Of a DNA stretch of 64,000 nt, positions 44,074-53,312 are shown in pieces. Positions within the stretch are counted from its first letter, which is position 1; the number at the start of each line of letters is the position of its first letter. The notes below the pieces were generated by a model, which worked only from the letters and a program-made list of their open reading frames with translations, was not told the origin of the DNA and did not search any database. The stretch spans positions 1-64,000 of the forward strand of contig DAONET010000006.1 in assembly GCA_035403225.1 (NCBI GenBank). Reading direction: 5' to 3'. This stretch comes from DAIRDK01 sp035403225 (GTDB taxonomy: Bacteria; Bacteroidota; Bacteroidia; Bacteroidales; FEN-979). The position numbers and the translations under genes are program-made.

Positions 44074-45341
44074 AATTCAAGCTGATCTATCCCCGGTGGG
44101 AGAAACTCGAAGGACAAACTATCTTTAACCTGCCTCCCCACGGGCCTGTTGTCATGGCAGCTGCCATCCCGGCGAACTGGGAAGTCGAGTTCTGCGACGA
44201 AAATGTGGAAGAGCTCGTCATCGACGAAAGTCCTGACTTCGTTGGCATTTCCATGATGCTCACCACACAGGTCAAACGGGGGTGGGCCATTGCTGATGCA
44301 TACCGGAAACTGGGAAAGAAAGTCATCTTTGGTGGCATCTCCACGATGCTTCACGCCGAAGAGACCATGCTGCACGCCGATTCCGTCTTTTTAGGCGAAG
44401 TAGAAGGAAGGCTGGAAGATGTCTTCGCTGATTTTCTGAAGAATGATCTGAAAAAGATCTATAATTTCATGAGCAATCCGCCCGATATGTCTTTAATCGG
44501 TCCTGCCAGGCGCGACATTCTGAAAAAAGACCTTTATTACCACAAGGGGTTCCGCATGGTGGATCTCTTCCATGCCTCCCGGGGATGCATTTACGACTGC
44601 TACCCCTGTGCCGTGCGTTATTTGGGCGGACGAGGATTCCGTCCCCGGCCTATCGAACGCGTGGTGGAAGAACTCTCGCAGATGGATAACAACCGTCTGT
44701 TCATCGTCGATAACTCACTGGCGCTGGACACCAACTGGGAAAAAGACCTTTTCAAGGCGATGATCCCCTTGAAGAAGAAATGGGTAAGCCACACCATTGA
44801 AGATAAAGACGAGGTGCTTGACCTGGCAGCACAGGCTGGCGCATGGTACGTTTACCAAGCCGTGTTCGATACTTCAGACTATATACGTAAACGTATCAAA
44901 CAATACCACGAATATGGGATTGCCGTGGAAGGCACGATCCTGCTTGGGCTTGACAACCAAACGGAAGATGACATCAAACGGCTGATCGACTTCCTCCTGG
45001 AGATCGATCTCGACCTGGCTGAATTCACGGTGCTGGCTCCATTCCCACATACGAAAGCCTACAGTGACCTGATGAAACAAGGGCGGATCTTCGATACCGA
45101 CTGGAACCATTATAACGCCGGCAAGGTTGTTTATCATCCGAAACACATGACTGCCCAACGTCTGCAGGAACTTTACCATTACGCCTGGGATACCTTCTAC
45201 CACGATGAACCACAGACCATGAAGATGTTCAACCTCATCAACAAAGTTATTTCCAGGGAAATTAACGACGGAACATACACTCCGCGACGCCGCGACCTGG
45301 CTAACCAGAGCTTTGGAAAAAAAGTTGAAAAAGTTGCTTAA
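44070..45341 (+). CDS. B12-binding-type radical SAM protein (third copy)
   Basis: A 423-residue protein. The N-terminal Rossmann-like part (about 20-130) has DFVGISMMLTTQVKRGWAIAD and VIFGGISTMLHAEE, and the radical SAM motif is Cys173-x3-Cys177-x2-Cys180 (SRGCIYDCYPC). It is divergent from the two others at 9960 and 33262. Translation is coupled to the C45 gene. Given the polyene desaturase-like enzyme two genes upstream, a radical modification of the polyene or its anchor is plausible, but the reaction cannot be read from the sequence. Confidence 0.8.
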   Translation: MKFKLIYPRWEKLEGQTIFNLPPHGPVVMAAAIPANWEVEFCDENVEELVIDESPDFVGISMMLTTQVKRGWAIADAYRKLGKKVIFGGISTMLHAEETMLHADSVFLGEVEGRLEDVFADFLKNDLKKIYNFMSNPPDMSLIGPARRDILKKDLYYHKGFRMVDLFHASRGCIYDCYPCAVRYLGGRGFRPRPIERVVEELSQMDNNRLFIVDNSLALDTNWEKDLFKAMIPLKKKWVSHTIEDKDEVLDLAAQAGAWYVYQAVFDTSDYIRKRIKQYHEYGIAVEGTILLGLDNQTEDDIKRLIDFLLEIDLDLAEFTVLAPFPHTKAYSDLMKQGRIFDTDWNHYNAGKVVYHPKHMTAQRLQELYHYAWDTFYHDEPQTMKMFNLINKVISREINDGTYTPRRRDLANQSFGKKVEKVA

Positions 45342-45343
45342 CT

Positions 45344-45754
45344 ATGGAAACGAATCCGGAATTTAACCAATACATGGACCACTACCTGGACTACCCCGGA
45401 CAATGGGATGTCCCCTCCCGCTGCGGCTTACGCGTAGTACAACGGAAGGACGGAAAAACGATTGCCATCGCGACAGAGATCTATCGCCAAAACCCGGGAA
45501 CACCCGTCACCGAATGGATCGCCCCGCTGGCTACCCTCATCTTACAACAAACCGGATGCAACAGGGAAGATTTCCTTTTTATCGAACATACTCCCGACCT
45601 TCACAGCAAACTGACATTCTATGAAGAGACGTTTGATCTGGTTACCTTTGATTGGGACGGAGAGAAATTCGTCAATCCGAAATGGAAAAGACTTGTCCGG
45701 GAAGAAGTAGATCAAATGATGGAAGCCTGTCTTCTTTCACATCCATCGAGATGA
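45344..45754 (+). CDS. Small unknown protein between radical SAM and TonB receptor
   Basis: A 136-residue soluble protein with no signal peptide, no membrane helix and no motif I recognise. It is rich in aromatic residues (MDHYLDYPGQWDVPSRCG, VTFDWDGEKFVNPKWKR) and lacks repeats. It starts two bases after the radical SAM stop and ends with ATGA overlap onto the TonB receptor start, so it is part of this operon. A partner of the radical SAM enzyme is possible but untested. Confidence 0.6.
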   Translation: METNPEFNQYMDHYLDYPGQWDVPSRCGLRVVQRKDGKTIAIATEIYRQNPGTPVTEWIAPLATLILQQTGCNREDFLFIEHTPDLHSKLTFYEETFDLVTFDWDGEKFVNPKWKRLVREEVDQMMEACLLSHPSR

Positions 45755-48129
45755 GCAGAATTTCAATACCATATCTGTTAGTTTTTATTCTGATCTTTTT
45801 TCCTTCTCCATCTTTATTTTCACAATCCGTGATCAGGCAGACCATCCGCGGGACGGTCACCGACAAGCAAACAGGGGCTCCCCTGCCCGGGGCTACTATC
45901 ATATTAGTTAACTCCGATCCGCTGAACGGCACCACCACCGACGTCAACGGCAATTTTCTACTCACGAATGTCCCGATCGGCAAACAACAGGTCAACGTCT
46001 CCTACATCGGCTATGCTCCTTTTCTTTCCGGTGAGATTCAGGTCGGGTCGGGCAAGCAGGCTGTCCTTGAAGTCACCCTCCGGGAGATGATCATAACTGC
46101 CCCGGAGGTGGAGATCGTGGCCAATAAGCGGAAATATGACGTGATCAACCGGATGGCCACTGTCAGCGTACGGTCTTTCAACACCGATGAGACAAACCGT
46201 TTCGCCGGCAGTTACGGAGATCCGGCCCGCATGGCCGCCAACTTCGCGGGTGTCACTTCAGGCATCGACAACCGGAATGATATCATCGTCAGAGGGAACA
46301 CCCCCATGGGGCTGCAATGGCGCATTGACGACATGGAAATCCCCAACCCCAACCACTTCGCCACTGTCGGCACTTCGGGCGGACCGGTGACCGTGCTGAA
46401 CAACAATCTCCTTGCCAACTCCGACTTCCTCACCGGCGCTTTCCCTGCACAGTACGGCAACGCCCTGTCGGGAATCTTCGACATGAAAATGCGTAATGGT
46501 AACGCCAACAAACAGGAATACTGGTTTCAACTTGGTTGGAACGGGATCGAATTCGGAGCCGAAGGACCCTTCTCCCCTCATTCTTCCGCCAGCTACCTGG
46601 TCTCCTACCGGTACTCGCTCCTCAAAGCGATCAGCTACCTGGGGATCAAACTCAACGTCATTCCCGATTACCAGGATCTCAACCTGAAGATCTCCATCCC
46701 GACGAAAAAAGCCGGTACCTTCTCCATCCTCGGTATCGGAGGGCTCAGCTACATCGAGATGAATGACAGTGAAAAATCCGCCGACGACTGGACCTTCCCC
46801 GGTTACGGCGAAAACCTGTCCAACGGCTCCGACCTGGGTGTCCTCGGCCTATCGCATATCTACTTCTTCAACCCCGGAACCCGGATCAAAAGCATGATCT
46901 ATGCCGTGGGATCGAAGGTGACCACGGCCATCGATTCCTTCAGCACTCAAAACCCGCAACCCGCTGCATGGGCGGGCGAACTCTCTTCCGAAGTAAAATA
47001 CAGCGGCTCTATTCAACTCACCCGCAAATTCGATCCACGAAATATCCTGGACATCGGCATGCAGGCTGACTTCTATAACATGAATTTCCACGACAGCATC
47101 ATCTCGCACGGGATTTTCAGGCTGAATACCAACTCGGGAGAACAGATGCAGTTCCTCAAGGGCTTCGCACAGTACCAACGGCATTTCTCGGATGAGTTTT
47201 CGGTTACAGCAGGAGTGTTCGGCTCTTTTATGGCCATGAACCAATCCTATGCGATCGAGCCCCGTCTGGGGATCAACTGGATCGTGAGTAAATACCATAC
47301 CATTACCCTGGGAGCAGGATTGTACAGCCAGATGCAACCGAGAGTGATCTATTTCGTGTTGTCACAACTTCCCGATGGAACCTGCCTCCAGACAAACCGT
47401 GATCTTGGTTTTACCCGTAACGCTCAGGTGGCTGCAGGGTACGACTACCTGTTCAATGACCACTTCCGTTTCAAAAGCGAGATCTATTATGAATACCTCT
47501 ACGACATACCCGTGAAGCCTTCTATTCCGGAATATTCGCTGATCAACCAGGGGCATGAGTTCTTCCTCGACCGCCAGTATGCCGACAGCCTGGTGAATGA
47601 CGGAACCGGTCACAATTACGGAATTGAACTCACGCTGGAACGGTTTCTATATAAAAACTACTTCTTCCTCTTCACCACTTCCCTGTTTAATTCCGAATAC
47701 CGGGGTTGGGACCAGGAGTTACGGAATACCGCATTCGACGTGAACTATGTCCTGAATGCCGTGGGAGGCTATGAATTCAAATTCGGAAAACGCAAACAGA
47801 GTGTGATGTCATTCGGTCTCCGGGCGACATGGTCGGGAGGAAACCCGTATATCCCTTACGATGTTGAACAGACCGTGGCCACCGGCGAGCCCGTCTATGA
47901 CTGGAACAACTCATTCACCTGCCGCTACCCCGATTACAAAAGATTATCTTTCCGTTTTGGCATCAAACGAAATCTTCCTTCGAAGAGCATTGAATTCCTT
48001 TTCGACTTACAATACCGGACCAATTACACAAATATTTATCTGCAGCGCATCAATCCAACGACAGGACAGATCAAAAGATACTTCGACATGGGGTTCCTTC
48101 CCATGGCTACCTGGAGGATCCAGTTCTGA
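45751..48129 (+). CDS. TonB-dependent outer membrane receptor
   Basis: A 792-residue protein: signal peptide (about 1-24), a carboxypeptidase-D-regulatory-like domain (about 25-115; RGTVTDKQTGAPLPGATI), a plug domain with IIVRGNTPMGLQWRIDDMEIPNP, and a long beta-barrel ending in an aromatic residue (WRIQF). I start at ATG 45751 because upstream codons belong to the overlapping 136-residue gene. No SusD-like partner follows. It may import a cofactor such as cobalamin for the radical SAM enzymes, or move the product; neither is shown by the sequence. Confidence 0.85.
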   Translation: MSRISIPYLLVFILIFFPSPSLFSQSVIRQTIRGTVTDKQTGAPLPGATIILVNSDPLNGTTTDVNGNFLLTNVPIGKQQVNVSYIGYAPFLSGEIQVGSGKQAVLEVTLREMIITAPEVEIVANKRKYDVINRMATVSVRSFNTDETNRFAGSYGDPARMAANFAGVTSGIDNRNDIIVRGNTPMGLQWRIDDMEIPNPNHFATVGTSGGPVTVLNNNLLANSDFLTGAFPAQYGNALSGIFDMKMRNGNANKQEYWFQLGWNGIEFGAEGPFSPHSSASYLVSYRYSLLKAISYLGIKLNVIPDYQDLNLKISIPTKKAGTFSILGIGGLSYIEMNDSEKSADDWTFPGYGENLSNGSDLGVLGLSHIYFFNPGTRIKSMIYAVGSKVTTAIDSFSTQNPQPAAWAGELSSEVKYSGSIQLTRKFDPRNILDIGMQADFYNMNFHDSIISHGIFRLNTNSGEQMQFLKGFAQYQRHFSDEFSVTAGVFGSFMAMNQSYAIEPRLGINWIVSKYHTITLGAGLYSQMQPRVIYFVLSQLPDGTCLQTNRDLGFTRNAQVAAGYDYLFNDHFRFKSEIYYEYLYDIPVKPSIPEYSLINQGHEFFLDRQYADSLVNDGTGHNYGIELTLERFLYKNYFFLFTTSLFNSEYRGWDQELRNTAFDVNYVLNAVGGYEFKFGKRKQSVMSFGLRATWSGGNPYIPYDVEQTVATGEPVYDWNNSFTCRYPDYKRLSFRFGIKRNLPSKSIEFLFDLQYRTNYTNIYLQRINPTTGQIKRYFDMGFLPMATWRIQF

Positions 48130-48191
48130 TAATGAGTACATCATATGAAGAATTTTTTTGTTTTCTTTACTTATATAAATCGATTTTAACA

Positions 48192-49262
48192 ATGCCACCA
48201 TATTTTTTTCTCAGGCTGATACAGCTCTTCCGAAACGGATTATTAAACCTGAACCAACGGATGTTCCCCGGAGGCCCCGTGCTGTATGAACAGATTCAAA
48301 CGTTATGGTTGTTGCCCTCGTTATATGTCGCCGCCCGACTCAATATTGCCGGGTGCCTGGAAGCAGAGCCTTTGACAGCGGAGGAACTCGCCAGGAAAGT
48401 AGACGTCCAACCCGGTCCTCTGGCAAGGGTGATGCGGGCGATGATCTCCCAGGGAATCTTCCGGCAGAAAAAAGACGGCCGGTATGAACTGAATCGTAGA
48501 TCAAGAGTCCTGCTTGATGGCAAAGGATCGCTGCGGTACATGATTATTCATCACCTAGGACCTGTCAACTGGCAAAACCTGGGTGAACTCCTGGATATCG
48601 TAAAGACGGGACAGGATGCTTTCTCGCGACGATACGGGAAAGACATTTATGCATTTCTCCGGGAAAACCCCGACAATTACTATGATTTTGACCGCTCCAT
48701 GAGCAACCTTTCTGACCTGAGCCTGGCTCCCATGTTCAATGAATACCGTTTTGGGCGGTACCACACCATCGCCGACATCGGCGGCGGAGAAGGATTCCTG
48801 TTATCGGCCATCATATCGCGCAATCCCACCGCACAAGGGATCCTGTTCGATCTGCCGGAAGCCTTGGTGAATGCATCATCGTTTCTGCAGGAACAGCATA
48901 CCGAAGACCGGATCACAATTGTGAAAGGCGATTTTCTGGATGACGTTCCCGTGAAAGCTGACCTTTACCTGCTGAAAAATATCGTTCATAACTGGAATGA
49001 TCAGCATTCGGCGCTGATTCTTTCCCATATCGCACGACATATGCCGGAGAAAGCGAAGATCCTGATCATGGAGATGATCATACCCGAACACGGAGGTAAT
49101 GCCACACCCTGCCTGCTGGATATCCAGATGTTGTCTTCCTTTAAAGATGCCAGAGAACGGACGCTGGAAGAATTCAAAGTCATGACTGCGATGGCCGGAT
49201 TGAAGGTTTCCCGGGTAATTCCCACCATTGCTCCCATTTCCCTGATTGAAGTTACCCGCTGA
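48192..49262 (+). CDS. SAM-dependent O-methyltransferase (AdoMet_MT family 2)
   Basis: A 356-residue O-methyltransferase of the plant-COMT/hydroxyindole type. An N-terminal winged-helix dimerisation region (about 35-110; ARLNIAGCLEAEPLTAEELA) is followed by the SAM-binding DIGGGEG (195-201) and catalytic His266 in VHNWND. It would methylate a phenolic or carboxyl oxygen, for instance the 4-hydroxyl of the aryl head group as in known methoxylated aryl polyenes. The start at 48192 is preferred; an ATG at 48132 adds 20 residues. Confidence 0.82.
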   Translation: MPPYFFLRLIQLFRNGLLNLNQRMFPGGPVLYEQIQTLWLLPSLYVAARLNIAGCLEAEPLTAEELARKVDVQPGPLARVMRAMISQGIFRQKKDGRYELNRRSRVLLDGKGSLRYMIIHHLGPVNWQNLGELLDIVKTGQDAFSRRYGKDIYAFLRENPDNYYDFDRSMSNLSDLSLAPMFNEYRFGRYHTIADIGGGEGFLLSAIISRNPTAQGILFDLPEALVNASSFLQEQHTEDRITIVKGDFLDDVPVKADLYLLKNIVHNWNDQHSALILSHIARHMPEKAKILIMEMIIPEHGGNATPCLLDIQMLSSFKDARERTLEEFKVMTAMAGLKVSRVIPTIAPISLIEVTR

Positions 49263-49287
49263 AAAGGAGCAGAACGGTTTAAAGTTT

Positions 49288-49295
49288 TATCTTTG
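49288..49295 (+). promoter_or_regulatory. -7 box (TATCTTTG)
   Basis: TATCTTTG fits TAnnTTTG and ends four bases before the chosen ATG at 49300, which would give an almost leaderless transcript. Confidence 0.5.
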
Positions 49296-49299
49296 CGGA

Positions 49300-50481
49300 A
49301 TGCACAAACTCTTTTGCGCCATTGGTAAAGAAACCTTGTTTTTGGTACGTGACCTCCCCGGACTCGCCATTCTTTTCCTGATGCCGCTGATTCTTGTCTT
49401 TGTCGTCACCCTGGCACAGGAATACTCCATCAACCCGTCGCAGAAAACCAGCCTCCTGGTCATCGATGAATCCGGCTCCCCCCTTTCTCATCGTATCATC
49501 AACGACATCGACAGCTCAGGCCTTTTCAGCATGACGGTCAGCCATTCCCTCGCTGCACCTGAAAAGAACAAATTTCTCTTCCTGCTTCATCTCTCACAGG
49601 CTGATTCAGCCCTCACCCTCACCATCAACCCCGATGTCTCGGTGGCGGAAAAAAAAATGATGGTCAGCACCCTTACCTTCATCATCAAGGGAGCTCAGGG
49701 AAGGCAGGTGATGGATAACACCCTCGACAGGATGTTCATCACTTCGGATACTACCATGAAAGCCATGGTCAGGTCTGCCATCAGGTCGGAGATGGACAGG
49801 ATGCCCGCGATCAGCGAGCATTACGACCTGCCGGAACAGAGTTCAATACGGCCTTCGGTCATTCAAAACAATGTTCCCGGGTTTATTCTGTTTGCGATGT
49901 TCTTTATCGTGATCCCCTTATCAGCCAGCATCCTCTCCGAAAAAGAAGCGGGAGCCTGGACGCGGCTGATGACTCTCCCGGTGCCGAAAAGCTATTTCCT
50001 GTTTTCCAAAGTGATCGTTTACCTGGGAGTATGTCTGTTGCAGTTTCTGCTGATGATCCTCATGGGCACCTGGGTATTCCCGGTCATATGCGGACTCGAT
50101 ACGCTCTGCATCGGCCATCAGTACTTGCTGATCGCCCTTACCACCATCGCCTCTTCGCTGGCTGCGATCGGCTTTGGCGTCCTCACGGGGACATTCGCCC
50201 GTAACATGGGACAAGCGGCCCTGTTCGGGTCGGTGATGGCTGTTATCCTGGGACTCATCAGCGGGACGTTCTTCCCCGTTCACCTGCTTCCGGAAACCGT
50301 ACAGTATATCAGCCTGCTCTCTCCCATCCGATGGGGCATCGACAACTACCTGTTATTATTCATACGGGAAGCCGGCTTCACGGATATACTTCCGCGGTTT
50401 CTGCTCCTGCTGGTATTTTTCTTTTTGGCAATGATGATTTCCATTCATAATTTTGCCCGTTCAAGAACTTTGTCTCTATAA
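49300..50481 (+). CDS. ABC-2 type transporter permease, copy 2 (no adjacent ATPase)
   Basis: A 393-residue permease with the same layout as the 15364 product: one N-terminal helix (FLVRDLPGLAILFLMPLIL), a long extracytoplasmic region and C-terminal helices, including the shared MFFIVIPLSASILSEKEAG. No ATP-binding gene is next to it, so it may share the 14625 ATPase. ATG 49300 was chosen over 49246 because the earlier frame overlaps the methyltransferase. A -7 box for the next gene lies at its 3' end. Confidence 0.82.
   Translation: MHKLFCAIGKETLFLVRDLPGLAILFLMPLILVFVVTLAQEYSINPSQKTSLLVIDESGSPLSHRIINDIDSSGLFSMTVSHSLAAPEKNKFLFLLHLSQADSALTLTINPDVSVAEKKMMVSTLTFIIKGAQGRQVMDNTLDRMFITSDTTMKAMVRSAIRSEMDRMPAISEHYDLPEQSSIRPSVIQNNVPGFILFAMFFIVIPLSASILSEKEAGAWTRLMTLPVPKSYFLFSKVIVYLGVCLLQFLLMILMGTWVFPVICGLDTLCIGHQYLLIALTTIASSLAAIGFGVLTGTFARNMGQAALFGSVMAVILGLISGTFFPVHLLPETVQYISLLSPIRWGIDNYLLLFIREAGFTDILPRFLLLLVFFFLAMMISIHNFARSRTLSL
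50448..50455 (+). promoter_or_regulatory. -7 box (TAATTTTG)
   Basis: TAATTTTG fits TAnnTTTG within the 3' end of the permease gene, 36 bases before the ATG at 50492. Confidence 0.4.
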
Positions 50482-50491
50482 CCATTTCCAG

Positions 50492-50878
50492 ATGAAAGAG
50501 AAAGACAGTTTTGTAGATTGCCCGGAACAACAGTTGATTCTTTATGTTGAAAAGGAAGACGGCACCTATGGCCCCGTTCAGACAGGCTCGTTCATCACGA
50601 AAAATTATATTAACGACTTCTTCGAGAAACGTCAACGGCTCGAGATGTCACTGAAAGAACAAGTGCGAAAAAAAGAGATCAGTCCCATTGCCTGTTATAT
50701 GACCCTCGAAGACCTGACCCCTGCCGAGACAGCTTCCCGTGTCGGCATCAGTGTGCGAAAAATCAAGAAACACATGCGGCCTGAATATTTTCCGAAGATC
50801 AAACCGGCTATCCTGGAAAAATATGCGGAGGTCTTCGACATAAAGGTCATTCAACTGATGGAACTCTATAACGGCTGA
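50492..50878 (+). CDS. Small helix-turn-helix-like protein, partner of BtrH-like copy 3
   Basis: A 128-residue protein related to 13195 and to the C-terminus of the 11300 product: ISPIACYMTLEDLTPAETASRVGISVRKIKKHMRP followed by LEKYAEVFDIKVIQLMEL. ATG 50492 is preferred over the TTG at 50453, which lies in a promoter-like box. It precedes a BtrH-like gene by 12 bases, the same spacing as 13195/13603. Its recognition-like helix is very basic. DNA-binding regulator or protein adaptor are both possible. Confidence 0.65.
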   Translation: MKEKDSFVDCPEQQLILYVEKEDGTYGPVQTGSFITKNYINDFFEKRQRLEMSLKEQVRKKEISPIACYMTLEDLTPAETASRVGISVRKIKKHMRPEYFPKIKPAILEKYAEVFDIKVIQLMELYNG

Positions 50879-50890
50879 CAGAAAACATAC

Positions 50891-51895
50891 ATGACGACAA
50901 TACCCTACAAACACCAGATGGCTGCCCATTGTGAATCGGGTACGCTGACGACTATGCTGAACAATAGCGGTTTGGCCATCACCGAGCCGATGTTGTTCGG
51001 GATCACGAATGGCATTTTCTTCGGATATTTCCATCATTCCAAGTCTTTTGCTTTCCCTACTTTCATCGTTCGAAGCCGTCCGGGTGAGATGAGAAAAATT
51101 GCTGAAAGACGACTGGGAGCCAAGTTTGCAACCGCTACTTTCCGCAATCCGGATAAGGGAATGGAAGCTCTGGACCGGTTGCTGGAATTGAATATCGCCG
51201 TAGCTAATCAGGTTGATTTTTTCTATATGGATTATCTGCCGGAATGGGAGCGGGTTCATATCAATGTTCATTTTATGACCGTCATCGGGAAAGAGGGTGA
51301 TGACTACATCGTGAGTGACAGCTATTTCCCGCGACTGGCACACCTCCATAAGGATTCACTGCGGAAGGCCCGTTTCGCCGGAGGAAATATGTCACCTAAG
51401 GGATTCATCTTTCATCCTCTCTTCGTCCCGGAAGAGATTCAATACGAAAAGGTCATCCCGAAAGGGATCCGCAAAGCCTGTTATAACATGCTGAAGCTGC
51501 CGGTTCCTTTTATCGGCGTGAAAGGGATTCGCAAATTCGCTTCCAGGATCACCGAATGGCCAACGCTGACCAGGGATACGGAACATCTCTCGCATGAGAT
51601 CATGAAGATCAACATCCTGCTGGAAGACCAGGGCACGGGCGGCGCCGGTTTCCGCTATATGTACGCCACCTTCCTTCAGCAGGCCGCCGAGAAACTGAAT
51701 CGCCCAGAATATCACGATTTCTCCAAACAGATGATGGAGATTGGCGATAACTGGAGGAAGTTTTCCCTGTTTGCCGCACGAATCGGTAAAAACCGTGATC
51801 TCGGACCGGAAAAGATGAAACAACTAAGCGAGATGTTGTATGAACTTGCCGGTATGGAAGAGAACTTCTTTAAAGATTTGTATCAAACTGTCTAA
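50891..51895 (+). CDS. BtrH_N/DUF4872 protein (acyltransferase-like), copy 3
   Basis: A 334-residue member of the same family as the genes at 12142 and 13603 but more divergent. Cys14 is in HQMAAHCESG, the His region reads VHINVHFMTVIG, Asp is in IVSDSYF, and GTGGAGFRYMYATFLQQA marks DUF4872. It is followed directly by a fourth ACP and a sulfotransferase, so it may transfer that ACP's acyl group. Function inferred from BtrH. Confidence 0.76.
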   Translation: MTTIPYKHQMAAHCESGTLTTMLNNSGLAITEPMLFGITNGIFFGYFHHSKSFAFPTFIVRSRPGEMRKIAERRLGAKFATATFRNPDKGMEALDRLLELNIAVANQVDFFYMDYLPEWERVHINVHFMTVIGKEGDDYIVSDSYFPRLAHLHKDSLRKARFAGGNMSPKGFIFHPLFVPEEIQYEKVIPKGIRKACYNMLKLPVPFIGVKGIRKFASRITEWPTLTRDTEHLSHEIMKINILLEDQGTGGAGFRYMYATFLQQAAEKLNRPEYHDFSKQMMEIGDNWRKFSLFAARIGKNRDLGPEKMKQLSEMLYELAGMEENFFKDLYQTV

Positions 51896-51908
51896 TATCA
51901 ATCTCTGC

Positions 51909-52187
51909 ATGAAAATGGAAGTAACGGACTCACTGAAACTGGAAATAAAAAACATGATCATGACCACCCTGAATATAACGGATGTCACTCCGGACATGAT
52001 CGACAATGAAGAGCCATTATTCAGCGGCAAGAATGCCATCACGCTGGATTCTGTCGATGCCCTGGAGATCATCATGGCCATTCAGCGGACTTATGGCATA
52101 CGTATTGCCGACCAGGCAGAAGCGAGATTTTCATTACAGTCAGTCAACAGCATGGCCGATTTCATCGTGTCGGAAAAGAACAAGTAA
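51909..52187 (+). CDS. Acyl carrier protein (copy 4)
   Basis: A 92-residue ACP with the phosphopantetheine serine Ser48 in ITLDSVDALEI. It is 13 bases after the BtrH-like gene; the longer frame from 51840 overlaps that gene and is not ACP-like. It resembles copy 2 in helix II. Its neighbours suggest that it hands an acyl chain to the BtrH-like protein. Confidence 0.85.
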   Translation: MKMEVTDSLKLEIKNMIMTTLNITDVTPDMIDNEEPLFSGKNAITLDSVDALEIIMAIQRTYGIRIADQAEARFSLQSVNSMADFIVSEKNK

Positions 52188-52193
52188 TAGCCC

Positions 52194-53285
52194 TTGAAAA
52201 GTTGTTACCTCACAGCCGGTATTCGTTTTTCCCCACTCATGCGCCTTCTCCGGGAAAATCAGGTATCCTTCCGTCCCAAATACCTGGCCAGGATGGCTTT
52301 TCTGCTGCAGAGCGGACTTTGGTCTTCTTTCTTTACTAAGATTGAAAAAGTACGGTTCGGGGAAACCCTCCGTCATACTCCTGAACCTGTCAACCCTGTT
52401 TTCATCATCGGACACTGGCGCAGCGGATCAACATTCCTGCACCAAATCATGACCTGCGATCCGCAGTTCACCGCCCCTACCCTGTTTCAGACCGCGCAAC
52501 CCGACAACTTCATCACCTCCTATCCCTATTACCGGCCTGTCTTCCTGGCCATGGTCGAGAAGTCCCGTCCGATGGATAATGTTCGCTTGGGAATGGATGA
52601 ACCACAGGAGGATGAATACGCTCTTTACCGCCTCACCGGCTTCTCTCCGTTAACGAGATTGATCTTCCCCCGGGAGAAGCGGTATTTTCTGCACGACGTC
52701 GGTTCGTACCTGCCACCCGACTCGCAATCTGCCGAATGGGAACAGCAGATCATCCGTTTCTTCCAAAAGATCACCTTCCATACCGGGAAACGGATTGTCT
52801 CCAAAAACCCGTTTCATTCGCTCCGGATCGAAACACTGTCACGTCTCTTCCCCGAGGCGCGCTTCATTCATATCGTCAGAGACCCCATGCGTTCCATCCC
52901 CTCCACGATCAACATGTGGAACATTGTTCAGCGGCAAAACTGTCTCAACGGGAACGCATGTCGCCCAACAACGGGAGAAGTTTGCGATGGGTTGAACTAC
53001 CTCCTTGACCAGGTTGACATTCAATCGAAAAAACTGCCGGGGAACAGGTTCCGGGAAATCCGGTTCGAAGACTTGGAACAAGATCCGCTCAACACCATTC
53101 AATCGATGTATCAGGATCTGGAAATCCCTTACACGGCTTCCTTTGAAACCAACCTGAAAAAGTTTTTATCCGAAGTAAGCAGTTACCGAAAAAACACGTT
53201 TAACCTTACTGATACTGAAAAACAGGAGATTAATGAGAAGATGGACAAGATGATGTCCCGGTATCATTATTCTCCTTACATTTGA
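52194..53285 (+). CDS. Sulfotransferase family protein
   Basis: A 363-residue PAPS-dependent sulfotransferase-like protein starting at TTG. The 5'-phosphosulfate loop is IIGHWRSGSTFLH (about 71-83) and the 3'-phosphate site is HIVRDPMRSIPS. Asp/His near MDEPQEDEY may act on the acceptor hydroxyl. It would sulfate an alcohol or phenol on the lipid. It follows ACP 4 by 6 bases and therefore belongs to the BtrH-ACP group; sulfotransferases are not a usual part of aryl-polyene clusters. Confidence 0.82.
   Translation: MKSCYLTAGIRFSPLMRLLRENQVSFRPKYLARMAFLLQSGLWSSFFTKIEKVRFGETLRHTPEPVNPVFIIGHWRSGSTFLHQIMTCDPQFTAPTLFQTAQPDNFITSYPYYRPVFLAMVEKSRPMDNVRLGMDEPQEDEYALYRLTGFSPLTRLIFPREKRYFLHDVGSYLPPDSQSAEWEQQIIRFFQKITFHTGKRIVSKNPFHSLRIETLSRLFPEARFIHIVRDPMRSIPSTINMWNIVQRQNCLNGNACRPTTGEVCDGLNYLLDQVDIQSKKLPGNRFREIRFEDLEQDPLNTIQSMYQDLEIPYTASFETNLKKFLSEVSSYRKNTFNLTDTEKQEINEKMDKMMSRYHYSPYI
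53277..53284 (+). promoter_or_regulatory. -7 box (TACATTTG)
   Basis: TACATTTG fits TAnnTTTG at the very end of the sulfotransferase gene, 28 bases before the ATG at 53313. Confidence 0.4.
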
Positions 53286-53312
53286 AAGCATCTATCCTCA
53301 AACACTTCATCT

